Positions 34,312-43,500 of a DNA stretch of 64,000 nt are shown in pieces. A model generated the notes under the pieces. That model did not search any database, had not been told where the DNA came from, and saw only the letters and a list, made by a program, of their open reading frames with translations. The DNA is from Candidatus Kapaibacterium thiocyanatum. Lineage in GTDB: Bacteria > Bacteroidota > Ignavibacteria > Kapaibacteriales > Kapaibacteriaceae. The position numbers and the translations under genes were made by a program. Within the stretch, counting starts at the first letter, position 1. Each line of letters opens with the position of its first letter. The stretch spans positions 744,001 to 808,000 of the forward strand of contig MKVH01000024.1 of assembly GCA_001899175.1 (NCBI GenBank). Reading direction: 5' to 3'.

Positions 34312-35193
34312 ATGAAAGGGACGGTGAATAAGGGATTTGTCTGTCTCCTAGATGTGTTGGGCTTTAAGAGCCTAACAGACGATCAGATGGTACGTGTGGT
34401 AGATACTTTAGAAGATATCTGGAAGAGGATACTACCTGATGCACTGTCGGCCCATATTGGAAACGAACGGAGGTTGGAAACCCCTACAGCATTGTTATTC
34501 CAGGATACTATCGCGATTGCTTTCCCTCTCACGGGAGATCGTGTTATCGCACAGACAGTATTTTATGCAATAAACAATAGTATCGGTTTGCTCTATTGCT
34601 GTTTGTTGGCTGATGGCATTAAGGTGCGGGGAGCGGTTGGATATGGTACTATATACGTCAGAGAACACGGAGTCTTTGGTACGGCAGTGTATGATGCGAG
34701 CTCAGAATATGAACGAGCAAACTGGGCCGGGATCCACTATACACCTGAAGCTGCCAAACTGATAGCAGGATGGATAGGATGGGCGGCAAGGGAAGGTACC
34801 AACGTGTCAATTCCATATCAGGGAACGGACCACCATGAGTTCGAGATACAGTTTCCGTTCTTCCGTATTCCATTCAAGGATGCTGACAATAGTAAGAGCG
34901 TATGTGATCCGAATGTACAGAGGCGAGAATCTCGAGTTGCCATACCATGGCCCAAGGACTATCGGCTCGTCATGTCGACAGCGCAAATCCTAGGTGTTGA
35001 TCGTCGAACGGTGAGTACACAGATCCATGCTATTCTTGACCCGGAATTGGAACATGCAGATGATTGTGTAAAGTTGAAGATTGCTAATACCTTGGAGTTC
35101 TGCGATAAGTATCTTCACAAGTTTCCACAGGTCAATTCGCCAGTGGAATGGTATGGCCCGCTGCCACCACCAATGAAAGAGTCTTCTAGTTGA
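34312..35193 (+). CDS. Orphan low-GC protein resembling a class III nucleotidyl cyclase domain
   Basis: 293-residue soluble protein of unknown function. Composition is visibly different: bases 34321-34380 have 27 G+C of 60, while neighbours are near 60%. The opening FVCLLDVLGFKSL and the later LLFQDTIAIAF recall the two metal-binding aspartates of class III (adenylate/guanylate-type) cyclase domains; here they are Asp14 and Asp65. RGAVGYGTIY (Arg106) and FGTAVYDASSEY resemble the later strands of cyclase-like proteins such as the Pycsar cyclases. No effector gene, signal peptide or transmembrane segment is visible. It lies 19 bases after the Wzz-like gene and may be a transferred cargo gene. 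The start ATG has GAGG directly adjacent; GTG 34324 is an alternative. The identification is by motif reading only. Confidence 0.55.
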   Translation: MKGTVNKGFVCLLDVLGFKSLTDDQMVRVVDTLEDIWKRILPDALSAHIGNERRLETPTALLFQDTIAIAFPLTGDRVIAQTVFYAINNSIGLLYCCLLADGIKVRGAVGYGTIYVREHGVFGTAVYDASSEYERANWAGIHYTPEAAKLIAGWIGWAAREGTNVSIPYQGTDHHEFEIQFPFFRIPFKDADNSKSVCDPNVQRRESRVAIPWPKDYRLVMSTAQILGVDRRTVSTQIHAILDPELEHADDCVKLKIANTLEFCDKYLHKFPQVNSPVEWYGPLPPPMKESSS

Positions 35194-35268
35194 TGGAGTG
35201 GTCTGGTTCGCTAGAATTCTGAGGTGATACTACGAAGCGAATGAGGATGCTCTTCTTCCAAAGTACCC

Positions 35269-35889
35269 TCACCCCAGGAACTTGTTCGCTTCCTTGCGTA
35301 TTTCCGCTGCCAGATGATGAAGGCCACGATTCTGCGTGGCATCGGCGAGGGGAAGGTAGCGTTCGAACGTATTCCGCACGTAGATCAGCGGATTCCGCTT
35401 CAGGTTGAAATAGAGACAGCGGAAGTTGTCCAGCCGGGCTGCGAGCTTGATCAGCAGACAGTCCTCACCGGCCGACTTGAGGACCTCGGCATGAGCGATG
35501 TCGACGGTGTCCGGATCGGTCTTGTGCTTGGAAAGATCCTTCGTGAGCGTCACGACCAGATACGTCACATAGCTGCCGAAATTATAATCGAGGACAGCTT
35601 TCGTGATGGTGTCGGAATCCTCGAGAACGTCGTGCAGCAGGGCAGCGATGAGAAGGTCCGTATCGTAGGCGCCGAGCTCGTCCATCAGGATGCGGGCCAC
35701 ACGTGTGCTGTGATAGAAGTAGGGCGTACCGTCGTTCCGTTTCTGGAATTCGTGGACGTTTCGGGCCATTTCGTATGCGTCGAGGACGCGCGAGATAGCG
35801 AGGGGTTCCACCTTCGCAGCGAGCCGTGCTTCCAGTTCCTCGTAGGAGAGGAAGGTCCTGTTGTAGAGATATGAACCCGGGTCGAGCAT
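35269..35889 (-). CDS. RelA/SpoT-type HD domain protein (small alarmone hydrolase-like)
   Basis: 206-residue single-domain protein similar to the hydrolase domain of SpoT and to Mesh1-type small alarmone hydrolases, which degrade (p)ppGpp. The first His is at residue 60 (YFYHSTRVA), the HD pair is His86-Asp87 (ALLHDVLED), and FGSYVTYLVVTLTKDLSK is family-like. The fourth metal ligand, normally the Asp in KLADRLHN, is replaced: the stretch reads KLAARLDN at 148-155. Activity is therefore uncertain. It lies 10 bases from recN on the same strand and convergent with the low-GC orphan gene. Confidence 0.78.
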   Translation of the reverse strand: MLDPGSYLYNRTFLSYEELEARLAAKVEPLAISRVLDAYEMARNVHEFQKRNDGTPYFYHSTRVARILMDELGAYDTDLLIAALLHDVLEDSDTITKAVLDYNFGSYVTYLVVTLTKDLSKHKTDPDTVDIAHAEVLKSAGEDCLLIKLAARLDNFRCLYFNLKRNPLIYVRNTFERYLPLADATQNRGLHHLAAEIRKEANKFLG

Positions 35890-35899
35890 GATCTACCTG

Positions 35900-37573
35900 T
35901 TACCGTTTGCGCGTTGCGGTTCGCCGTCCCATGAGCTCACGGGCTCCGTCGAGGGCGGCCGAGGTGACGTCGACGCCACTGAGCAGCCGTGCCACTTCCG
36001 TAAGTGCGGCGTCGGTATCGATGACGGAGGCCTGTACTTCCGTGATGCCGTCGTGTTCGGTCTTGCGTACGCTCACGAAGGCATCGGCCAGCGATGCGAT
36101 CTGCGGCAGGTGCGTGATGCAGATGATCTGATGGCGTTCGGCCAGACCTTTCATCACGTCGCCGACATGACGGGCCACACGGCCACTGATACCGGTATCG
36201 ATTTCATCGAAGACCATCGTCGCCATCGCTCCCTGACGTGCGATGGCGCGTTTGACGGCAAGCATGACGCGTGAGAGTTCACCGCCGGAGGCCACCCTGC
36301 CGAGCGGTTTGGGCGATTCGCCGGCATTGCCCGAAAGCAGGAATTCGATCCTGTCGATTCCCGTAGAACCGAGTTCGCCGGTGACGTGGTGGACGTTGAA
36401 GACGGCCGACGGCATACCCATTTCGTGCAGACCATCGTTGACGAGCTTCTGGAAGTCCACGATGAAGGTGGTCCGCTTCTTCGAAAGCTTCTTCGCCAAC
36501 GTCATGGCGGCGGTACGTGTCTCTTCCAGGCGGCGCTCCGCGGCGGCCATGGCTTCATCCATATGCTCGAGCGTATGGACGTCCTGCTCGAGGCGCTGGC
36601 GTTCCTCCACCGCACGATCGAGCGTGCCGTACTTGCGTACGAGGCGTTGCAGCAGGACCTGCCGTTGACGGAGTTCTTCCAGACGTTCCGGACTGAAGTC
36701 CTCCGGGTCGGCATAGGCGGCGACGGCCTTGGCCGTTTCCTTGATGCTGACGAGGGCGGCATCGAGTTCGGGCAGGAAGCGTTCGAGATCGGGCGCGAAG
36801 CCCGTCAGTGCCTTCAGATGCTGATGGGCGTTCGTGATGTCGTCATAGGCACTGCCTTCTCCGGTATAGAGAGCGCTGTGGGCGGCGGAGGCATGGGCGA
36901 CGACCTGTTCACTCGATTCGGCGCGTCGCAGTTCTGCCGCGATATGCTCGTCTTCACCCGGTTCCGGGCCGATACCGGCGATCTCGTCGAGCAGGAACTG
37001 CAGGCGTGTACGTTCGGCATCGACGGAATCGGAGCGATCCAGGATCGTCTGCAAGGCCGTGCGTGCGGCCGTGACGGTCGACCATGCCGTACGTACGGCA
37101 TCGGCATCGGCTGACAACCCGGCAGCGGCATCCAGCACTTCGAGATGACGTGCGGGACTCAGCAGGCCATGCGTATCGTGCTGACCATGGAAGTCCATGA
37201 TGTGTTCGGCGAGGTCGCGTACGACCGTGGCCTGTACCGGTGTGTCGTTCACGAAGCAGCGCGACGTGCCCGACGAGGTGAGTTCGCGGCGGAAGACGAC
37301 GTCGGTACCATCCCATCCCAGTTCCTTGTCCTGGATGGCCTTCACGAGGGCGGGCATCGACGAGGAGTCGAAGGTGGCTTCGACCACGGCCTTGCGTGCT
37401 CCAGAGCGGAGCATGTCGGACGACATGCGCTCACCCAGGGCGGCGGCCAGGGCATCGATGATGATGGATTTTCCCGCACCCGTTTCACCCAGCAGAACGG
37501 TCATACCGTGCCCGATATCGAGATCGACGGTCCCAATCAGGGCAAAGTCACGGATCGACAGATGGCGCAGCAT
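35900..37573 (-). CDS. recN: DNA repair protein RecN
   Basis: 557-residue SMC-like ATPase for double-strand break repair. The N-terminus has LSIRDFALIGTVDLDIGHG and the Walker A GETGAGKSIIIDALAAALG. A coiled-coil centre (about residues 150-380) is followed by the ABC signature region VASGGELSRVMLAVK and Walker B TMVFDEIDTGISG, then HLPQIASLADAF. Normal size for RecN. Upstream on the same strand is a 54-residue membrane protein and hflX. Confidence 0.95.
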   Translation of the reverse strand: MLRHLSIRDFALIGTVDLDIGHGMTVLLGETGAGKSIIIDALAAALGERMSSDMLRSGARKAVVEATFDSSSMPALVKAIQDKELGWDGTDVVFRRELTSSGTSRCFVNDTPVQATVVRDLAEHIMDFHGQHDTHGLLSPARHLEVLDAAAGLSADADAVRTAWSTVTAARTALQTILDRSDSVDAERTRLQFLLDEIAGIGPEPGEDEHIAAELRRAESSEQVVAHASAAHSALYTGEGSAYDDITNAHQHLKALTGFAPDLERFLPELDAALVSIKETAKAVAAYADPEDFSPERLEELRQRQVLLQRLVRKYGTLDRAVEERQRLEQDVHTLEHMDEAMAAAERRLEETRTAAMTLAKKLSKKRTTFIVDFQKLVNDGLHEMGMPSAVFNVHHVTGELGSTGIDRIEFLLSGNAGESPKPLGRVASGGELSRVMLAVKRAIARQGAMATMVFDEIDTGISGRVARHVGDVMKGLAERHQIICITHLPQIASLADAFVSVRKTEHDGITEVQASVIDTDAALTEVARLLSGVDVTSAALDGARELMGRRTATRKR

Positions 37574-37597
37574 GCGCAGAACCTTCGGTGAAGCGGA

Positions 37598-37762
37598 TCA
37601 GAGGCGCGTAAGGCGCGTCTGGAAAAGTTTGAATGCGCCATAGGATACCAGCGCGAACAGCAGGATCGCAACGACGGGATGCACTTCCTGTCCGATGACG
37701 ACGAGACCGATGGTGACGGTGTATGTCACGATGGCGATGAGTGCGATCCAGATTGCCGTCAT
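37598..37762 (-). CDS. Small two-helix membrane protein (54 residues)
   Basis: A short gene in the gap between hflX and recN. It opens MTAIWIALIAIVTYTVTIGL and continues into a second hydrophobic stretch (VAILLFALVSYGAF), ending in a basic tail LFQTRLTRL. It starts with ATG after a GGATACC stretch, ends 24 bases before recN and starts 24 bases after the hflX stop, so it fits the same transcript. Codon use looks like the neighbours. Function unknown. Confidence 0.6.
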   Translation of the reverse strand: MTAIWIALIAIVTYTVTIGLVVIGQEVHPVVAILLFALVSYGAFKLFQTRLTRL

Positions 37763-37786
37763 GTCGTGGTATCCAGTAGTACGGTG

Positions 37787-39082
37787 TTACTCGAAGGATT
37801 CGTCGTGGTGCCTGATCACGAATCCGCCGTAGCGGGCCGTGAACCCGGTCAATTTATCGCTCTGTACGCGGACAGCCAAGTACACGCCCGCATCCTTTTC
37901 CTCGCGGCTCAGGATTTCGGCGTCCTGATAGAGCCGGGCGACCTCCTTCATGCGGTCGTAGGGAATCATCAGCGTCTGCGTCACGGCATGCTCTTCGAAG
38001 GTCTCCTGCATGCGGACGAGCAGGCGCTGGATGTTGATGCCACGCTCTGCGGAAACGAAGACGCAGCCCGGATATTCCGTTTCGACATCATCGAGAAGAT
38101 GGCGCTCTTCCACGGCATCGATCTTGTTGAATACGAGGAGCATTGGAATGTTCTCGGCGCCCAGGTCATGTAACGTTTCCGTCACCACCCTGATGTGGTC
38201 GCGGAAGTGTTCGTTGGCGACGTCGACGACGTGGAGGACGACGTCGGCTTCGAGTGTTTCGGCAAGCGTCGTGCGGAACGAAGCCACCAGTTGGGTCGGC
38301 AGCTTGCGGATGAAGCCTACGGTGTCGGACAGCAGGGCGCGTTGTCCGCTCGGTAGCGCGAAGGCGCGTACGGTGGTGTCGAGCGTGGCGAACAGTCGGT
38401 CCTCGATATGGACGTCGCTTTCGGTGATGACGCGCATGAGGCTGGACTTGCCGGCATTGGTATAGCCCACGAGAGCGAAGCGGGGCATGCCCTCGCGTGA
38501 CTTGCGCTGTACCGAGCGCTGGGAGTCGATGTCGGACAGCTTGGCCCTCAGACGCTGGATGCGTGTGCGGTACATGCGTCGGTCGGTCTCGATCTGCGTT
38601 TCGCCCGGGCCCTTCGTTCCCACACCCCCGAACTGCTTCGACAAGTGCGTCCACATCCGCGTCAGGCGGGGCAGGAGGTATTCCAGTTGGGCCAGCTCCA
38701 CCTGCGTGCGCGCCTCGACGGAGCTGGCGCGCGAGGCGAAGATGTCGAGAATGACGCCGCAGCGGTCCAGAACCTTGACTTCCAGGGCTTTCTCGAGGTT
38801 GCGGACCTGGGCCGGGCTCAGGTCGTCGTCGAAGACGACCATGCTGCAGCCATTCTCCACCACCAGTTCCTTCACTTCCTCGATCTTGCCCTTGCCGATC
38901 GCCGTCGAGATGTCCGGGCGCTCGCGCTCCTGATAGAGGCGTGCTGCCACGTCCGCACCCGCCGTGTCAAGCAGGAGCGTAAGCTCGTCCAGGTGTTCGG
39001 TGACGATGGCCGGGTCGGATCCTTTGCGGACGACGGCCACGATGACGGCCCGCTCACGCGGGAGAGTTGCGATTTCGTACAC
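37787..39082 (-). CDS. hflX: GTPase HflX
   Basis: 431-residue Obg-family GTPase that splits stalled or heat-damaged ribosomes. The N-terminal HflX domain has GKGKIEEVKELV, FDDDLSPAQVRNLEKAL and DRCGVILDIFASRA. The linker signature is GVGTKGPGETQIETDRR; the GTPase motifs are VGYTNAGKSSLM, DTVGFI and VFNKID. The start is taken as GTG 39082, since the open frame to 39181 runs into the divergent promoter region and has no family support. A TAATTTTG box lies upstream at 39120-39113. Confidence 0.93.
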   Translation of the reverse strand: MYEIATLPRERAVIVAVVRKGSDPAIVTEHLDELTLLLDTAGADVAARLYQERERPDISTAIGKGKIEEVKELVVENGCSMVVFDDDLSPAQVRNLEKALEVKVLDRCGVILDIFASRASSVEARTQVELAQLEYLLPRLTRMWTHLSKQFGGVGTKGPGETQIETDRRMYRTRIQRLRAKLSDIDSQRSVQRKSREGMPRFALVGYTNAGKSSLMRVITESDVHIEDRLFATLDTTVRAFALPSGQRALLSDTVGFIRKLPTQLVASFRTTLAETLEADVVLHVVDVANEHFRDHIRVVTETLHDLGAENIPMLLVFNKIDAVEERHLLDDVETEYPGCVFVSAERGINIQRLLVRMQETFEEHAVTQTLMIPYDRMKEVARLYQDAEILSREEKDAGVYLAVRVQSDKLTGFTARYGGFVIRHHDESFE

Positions 39083-39112
39083 GATGAAAAGAATACTCCA
39101 GGAAGGTGTCTG

Positions 39113-39120
39113 CAAAATTA
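39113..39120 (-). promoter_or_regulatory. TAnnTTTG -7 element for hflX
   Basis: Minus-strand TAATTTTG about 30 bases before the chosen hflX GTG start. It lies back to back with the plus-strand TAGTTTTG of the OstA-like gene. No -33 match seen. Confidence 0.4.
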
Positions 39121-39136
39121 TCACGCGGCGGGCACG

Positions 39137-39144
39137 TAGTTTTG
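39137..39144 (+). promoter_or_regulatory. TAnnTTTG -7 element for the OstA-like gene
   Basis: TAGTTTTG ends 5 bases before the ATG at 39150, so transcription would begin close to that ATG and the message could be leaderless. No -33 match seen. Confidence 0.4.
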
Positions 39145-39149
39145 AGGAT

Positions 39150-40451
39150 ATGACGCGTTCAGCATCTTTTCTTCTGGCCATCGCCGCGGTCCTGTGCTGC
39201 CTCGTACCCGTTACGGCACAGGACGATATGGGGCCGGAGCAGCCCCTGATCTATACCGGCAGTTCGGAAACGATGATCGGGACCGGGCCGACGGAGTCAG
39301 GCACACGGGAATATATCGGCAAGGTACGGTTCCAGCAGGGGAACGTCATCGTCACCTGCGACCGTGCCTTCCACTACCTTCTGCTCAACCGGGTAGAGCT
39401 CTACGGCAACGTCAAGGTAGTTCAGGGGACGATGACCATGCTCGCACCGCTCGCCACGTATGACGGCGGCAACTTCATGACCGACGCCCGTGGAGGTGTG
39501 ACGGTGATCGACGGGAACAGGACCATCAGGTCGACGAAGGTCTCCTATTCCACCAAGGCCCACGTGGCCACATTCGTCGACTCCGTCCGCGTGATCGACG
39601 ACTCCACACGCATCTGGGCCGATACCGTCATCCACGAACGCGACACGCGCATCAACAGGGCGATGGGGCGCGTCGTGATATCCGATTCCGTCGGTACGGC
39701 CTGGCTGTCCGGCGCGCGCGCCTATCACGACCGGAACAGGGGCTACATGCAGATCACGGGTGATGCTTCGGCATGGCAGTGGGATCCGGACGAACAGGAT
39801 ACCATGCACATCCGCGCCGACTCGCTCGAGACATGGCGGGGCGACTCCGCGTTCTATCTGGCCAACGGGAATGCGGAAATGGTCCGGGGCTCGGTCTCCG
39901 CACGAAGCCGGCGAATGAAGTATGCGATGGACTCGGGAATCATCATGCTCGAACAGGATCCGATCCTCTGGAGCGATTCCATGCTGCTCAAGAGCGACAC
40001 CATACGTGTGGACGCGCCGCAGCACGCCCTGCACAAGGTCACCGGAACGGGAAATGCCATCATGGTCAATCATACCGATACCGTCCATCCCGACCGGTTC
40101 GATCAGATCAGCGGGCGGGAAATCGTCATCGGCATCGTAAAGGATACCGTGCGGAAGCTCACGGCCGTCGATAACGCCAAGAGCATCTATTTCCGTACCG
40201 AGGATGAACGGGGAGAAGGAGTGGCGCGGTTCACCAGCGATACGATCGTCGTCGACTTCATCGAGGGTCGTCCCGAAGACATCTACTGGCTCGGTGGTGT
40301 GGCCGGTGAACATCATCCGGAGAATCTCGTCATGGGGCGTGTCGAGGAATTCCGTCTTCCCGGTTTCCTGTGGCGGACGGACCGACCGCGCATGAGGGCC
40401 CTGCCCATACCCTTCAAAGCCGTGGAAATAAAAACCGGCGAGGGGATGTAA
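39150..40451 (+). CDS. LptA/OstA-like lipopolysaccharide transport protein
   Basis: 433-residue exported protein with signal sequence SFLLAIAAVLCCLVPVTAQ at about residues 5-23. The mature part is built of OstA-type beta-jellyroll repeats, for example YIGKVRFQQGNVIVTCDRA and LYGNVKVVQGTMTM near the N-terminus and NGNAEMVRGSVSARS later. Family members (LptA, LptD N-domain) carry LPS across the periplasm. This protein is longer than LptA and has no LptD barrel, so it is an OstA-like component rather than a typical LptA. It ends about 52 bases before a large surface-protein gene. Confidence 0.75.
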   Translation: MTRSASFLLAIAAVLCCLVPVTAQDDMGPEQPLIYTGSSETMIGTGPTESGTREYIGKVRFQQGNVIVTCDRAFHYLLLNRVELYGNVKVVQGTMTMLAPLATYDGGNFMTDARGGVTVIDGNRTIRSTKVSYSTKAHVATFVDSVRVIDDSTRIWADTVIHERDTRINRAMGRVVISDSVGTAWLSGARAYHDRNRGYMQITGDASAWQWDPDEQDTMHIRADSLETWRGDSAFYLANGNAEMVRGSVSARSRRMKYAMDSGIIMLEQDPILWSDSMLLKSDTIRVDAPQHALHKVTGTGNAIMVNHTDTVHPDRFDQISGREIVIGIVKDTVRKLTAVDNAKSIYFRTEDERGEGVARFTSDTIVVDFIEGRPEDIYWLGGVAGEHHPENLVMGRVEEFRLPGFLWRTDRPRMRALPIPFKAVEIKTGEGM

Positions 40452-40503
40452 CCAAATTCCCGAACGTTAGTTATCATCGTCGTGAGCCACCTACGGAGGG
40501 ACA

Positions 40504-43500
40504 GTGCTGCGGCGTTGTTTACTGTGTACACTTCTGTTCGGTTTGCTGGCCGTGCATCTTTCCAGGGCACAGCAGGAGAGGATATTACCCAGGAAGGGCG
40601 GATCGTCTCTCGAAGGAACACGGTTCATCGTCGGCTTCATGCAGAACGAACTGGAAGAGTTCCGCGCCGCGCCGCGCCTGCAGATTTTCATCGCCTCCCA
40701 GTTCGATGCCGTGGTCACCATCGACTATCCGGTATTCGGTCCCGTCGTCCGCTATGTCCGCGCCAACTCGGTATTCACCGAAACGGTACCAGCGTCCTAT
40801 GCTGCCATATCGTCGGAAACGGTGCAGGAACTCGGCATCGGCATCACGTCCGACGTTCCCGTCGTCGTCTATACGGTGAATACGCTGGCGGCATCGACGG
40901 ACAGTTACATCGCCATTCCGATCAAGCATCTCGGAACGGACTATCTCACCGTCTGCCGTCCTAACGACCGGTACAACCTGTCGTCTCCATCGGCCACGCT
41001 GGATACCGTGGTGCGTTCCAGTGAATTCATGGTCCTCGCTCCCGAGGACGGCACGGTCATCGAGGTCACGCCCTCCGTCCGGACATACCGAGGACAGGCA
41101 GGCGTTACACAGACCGTGACATTGAACAGGAATCAGACCTACTTCGTGAAGTCCGCAAGGACACCGGTCGGTACGGGTGATCTGAGCGGAAGCAGGATCA
41201 GGTCCTCCAAACCCGTCGCCGTGCTGTCGGGCCACATGCGTACCTCCATACCGAGGCGGGATGTGTACTCGAAGGACCACCTGGTCGAAATGTTGCCCCC
41301 GATCGCGAAATGGGGGAAGCGCTATGCCACGACGCCGTTCGCCCTGGTACGGAACGGTGACTACGTGCGCATCGTCGCTTCCGAGGACAATACGCAGGTC
41401 ACCTTCTCATCCGAACTCGGCTCTGCATCCGTGCAGTTGAACTCCGCCGGTGAGAGCATCGAGTTCCAGAACGTCGACATCCCCATCCTCTGGTCGAGCG
41501 ACAAACCGTTCCTCGTCGTCCAGTTCATGCCGAGCAGGCAGCCGACGGACACGACGGAGAACATCGATCCCGCCATGGTCGTGGTGCCGCCGATCGAACA
41601 GTTCGTGAGTTCGGCGCTCATACAGTTCCCTACACTTGAAAAGCAGGACGACATACCGGGGCAGACCTTCCATTTCTTCATCAACCTCGTCGTCGAGGAA
41701 ACGGCCCTGCCTACGCTCACCATCGACGGGACGCTTGCCACGACGATGGTGCCCGCACTCGCGACGCAGGTGATGGCGGGTACGACGCTGCACTGGGCCC
41801 AGGTGCGCCTGCAGCCCGGCGTGCATTCACTGACGTGCGAGGAAGGCACGTTCTCGGGCGTCATGTATGGAACGAGCCGGTTCGACTCCTATGCGAATCT
41901 GTTCGGCGTATCCTACGAGCCACAACCGGTCGAGGATCGATCGCCGCCGACCTACAGGCTCACCGTCAACTGCGGTACGGTGGAAGGGACGATCCAGGAT
42001 ACGAGCCGCACGAACGTGCCGAAGGTCGACAACGTTACCGTGCAGACGGCCTATACCACGAACTTCCGCTGGAACATCTCGCCGCCGCTCGATACGAACG
42101 GTACTACGGAGTTCTATGCGAGTGTGAAGGATCCGTGGCAGGACGGCGTGATCACCATCCATTCGTACGACGACCAGGGGAATGGTCGCGAATGGGTCTA
42201 TCGCTACGATGCTCCCGACATCGCCGTGCCTCGCGACGTCCAGCTCGCCTCCGTCACGGGCGGGGACTGCGACACGGTGTGGATACGTAATCAGGACAGT
42301 ACACCCGTGCATATCAGGAACGTGAGGCTGATCGGAGATGTGCGATTCTCGGTGACTCCATCGAGGAGGGACACGACGCTGGCCGCGCACGATTCGATCT
42401 TCGTCATCGTGTGCTTCAGGCCCGATTCGACGGGAGACGTAGGACAGGCCACGCTTGCGGTGGATCTGCCATGCGATCTCAGGAAGGACATCGATGTACG
42501 CGTGACGACATCCGCTTCTCTCGTGGCGCACGATCTCGACTTCGGTCCGGTGCGGATCGGCGATACGGCCTGTGCTCGGGTGGCGGTGGTCAATACCGGA
42601 AGTGTCTCCATCGTCGTCGACACGCTGTCGCTCGCCGGGTCCTTTCCGCAGTTCGTCGTCGACGCCGCCGCTGCAGGACTTCCGAAGACGCTCGCTCCGG
42701 GTGATACGATCCTCGTCCGGGTGTGCTTCACGCCGGATAGCATCAGGACATATTCCCGTACGGATACCGTCGAGTCGACACCGGCCATCAACCCGCGCAT
42801 GTCATATCGGGGACGCGGGATACGACCCGATGTCCATGACGTCGTGATCGACTGGGGACGTCGCCGCATCGGAACGATCAACGACACGACGATCACGCTG
42901 GCGAACCTCGGCGAAGCGGCCTGTACCGTCATGATCGTCCGGGAGGAAGGTCGGACCGCCCCCTTCGTGATGACCAGATTCAGGAATCGTAGGCTGTCGT
43001 TCTCCGGCAACGATCGCGTGGCGGACCTGGGGAGTTTCCAGCCGGTGCAGGTCGGGCCGTTCGAAGCGCGATACAAGGCGGTCGTGGACTGGCGCTATCA
43101 CGATACGGTAACGATAACGTTGAGAGGTGTCGGAACGCTGCCCGAAATCACACCGTTCGATATCGATATGGGATCCGTTCTGGTGAATACTCCGAAGGAC
43201 TCCATCGCGACGGTGCTGCACAGCGGCGGGAATGAGCCCCTGACGCTTCACGCCTTCAGGATCAGCGGTCCGGACGTCGCGGCATTCACCATCGACCCGG
43301 CCATGCTCGCACCCGGACAGCAGGGGACGAATCTCGACCGCAATGGACTCATACGTTTCGTGCCCACGCGTTCCGGCGATCACGTGATGTACATCGATGT
43401 CGATCATGACGCGGCACCCGCCTATGCGACGATGACATCGCGCATCACCATCAGGGGGCGTGGCAGGACCATCGACGAGAAGGACTACATCTCTTCCATG

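Noticed and set aside
34312-35889. A complete Pycsar-like operon with cyclase plus effector
   Set aside because: Only a cyclase-like protein is present. The nearest gene on the other side (SpoT-like HD) is on the opposite strand and is not a Pycsar effector.
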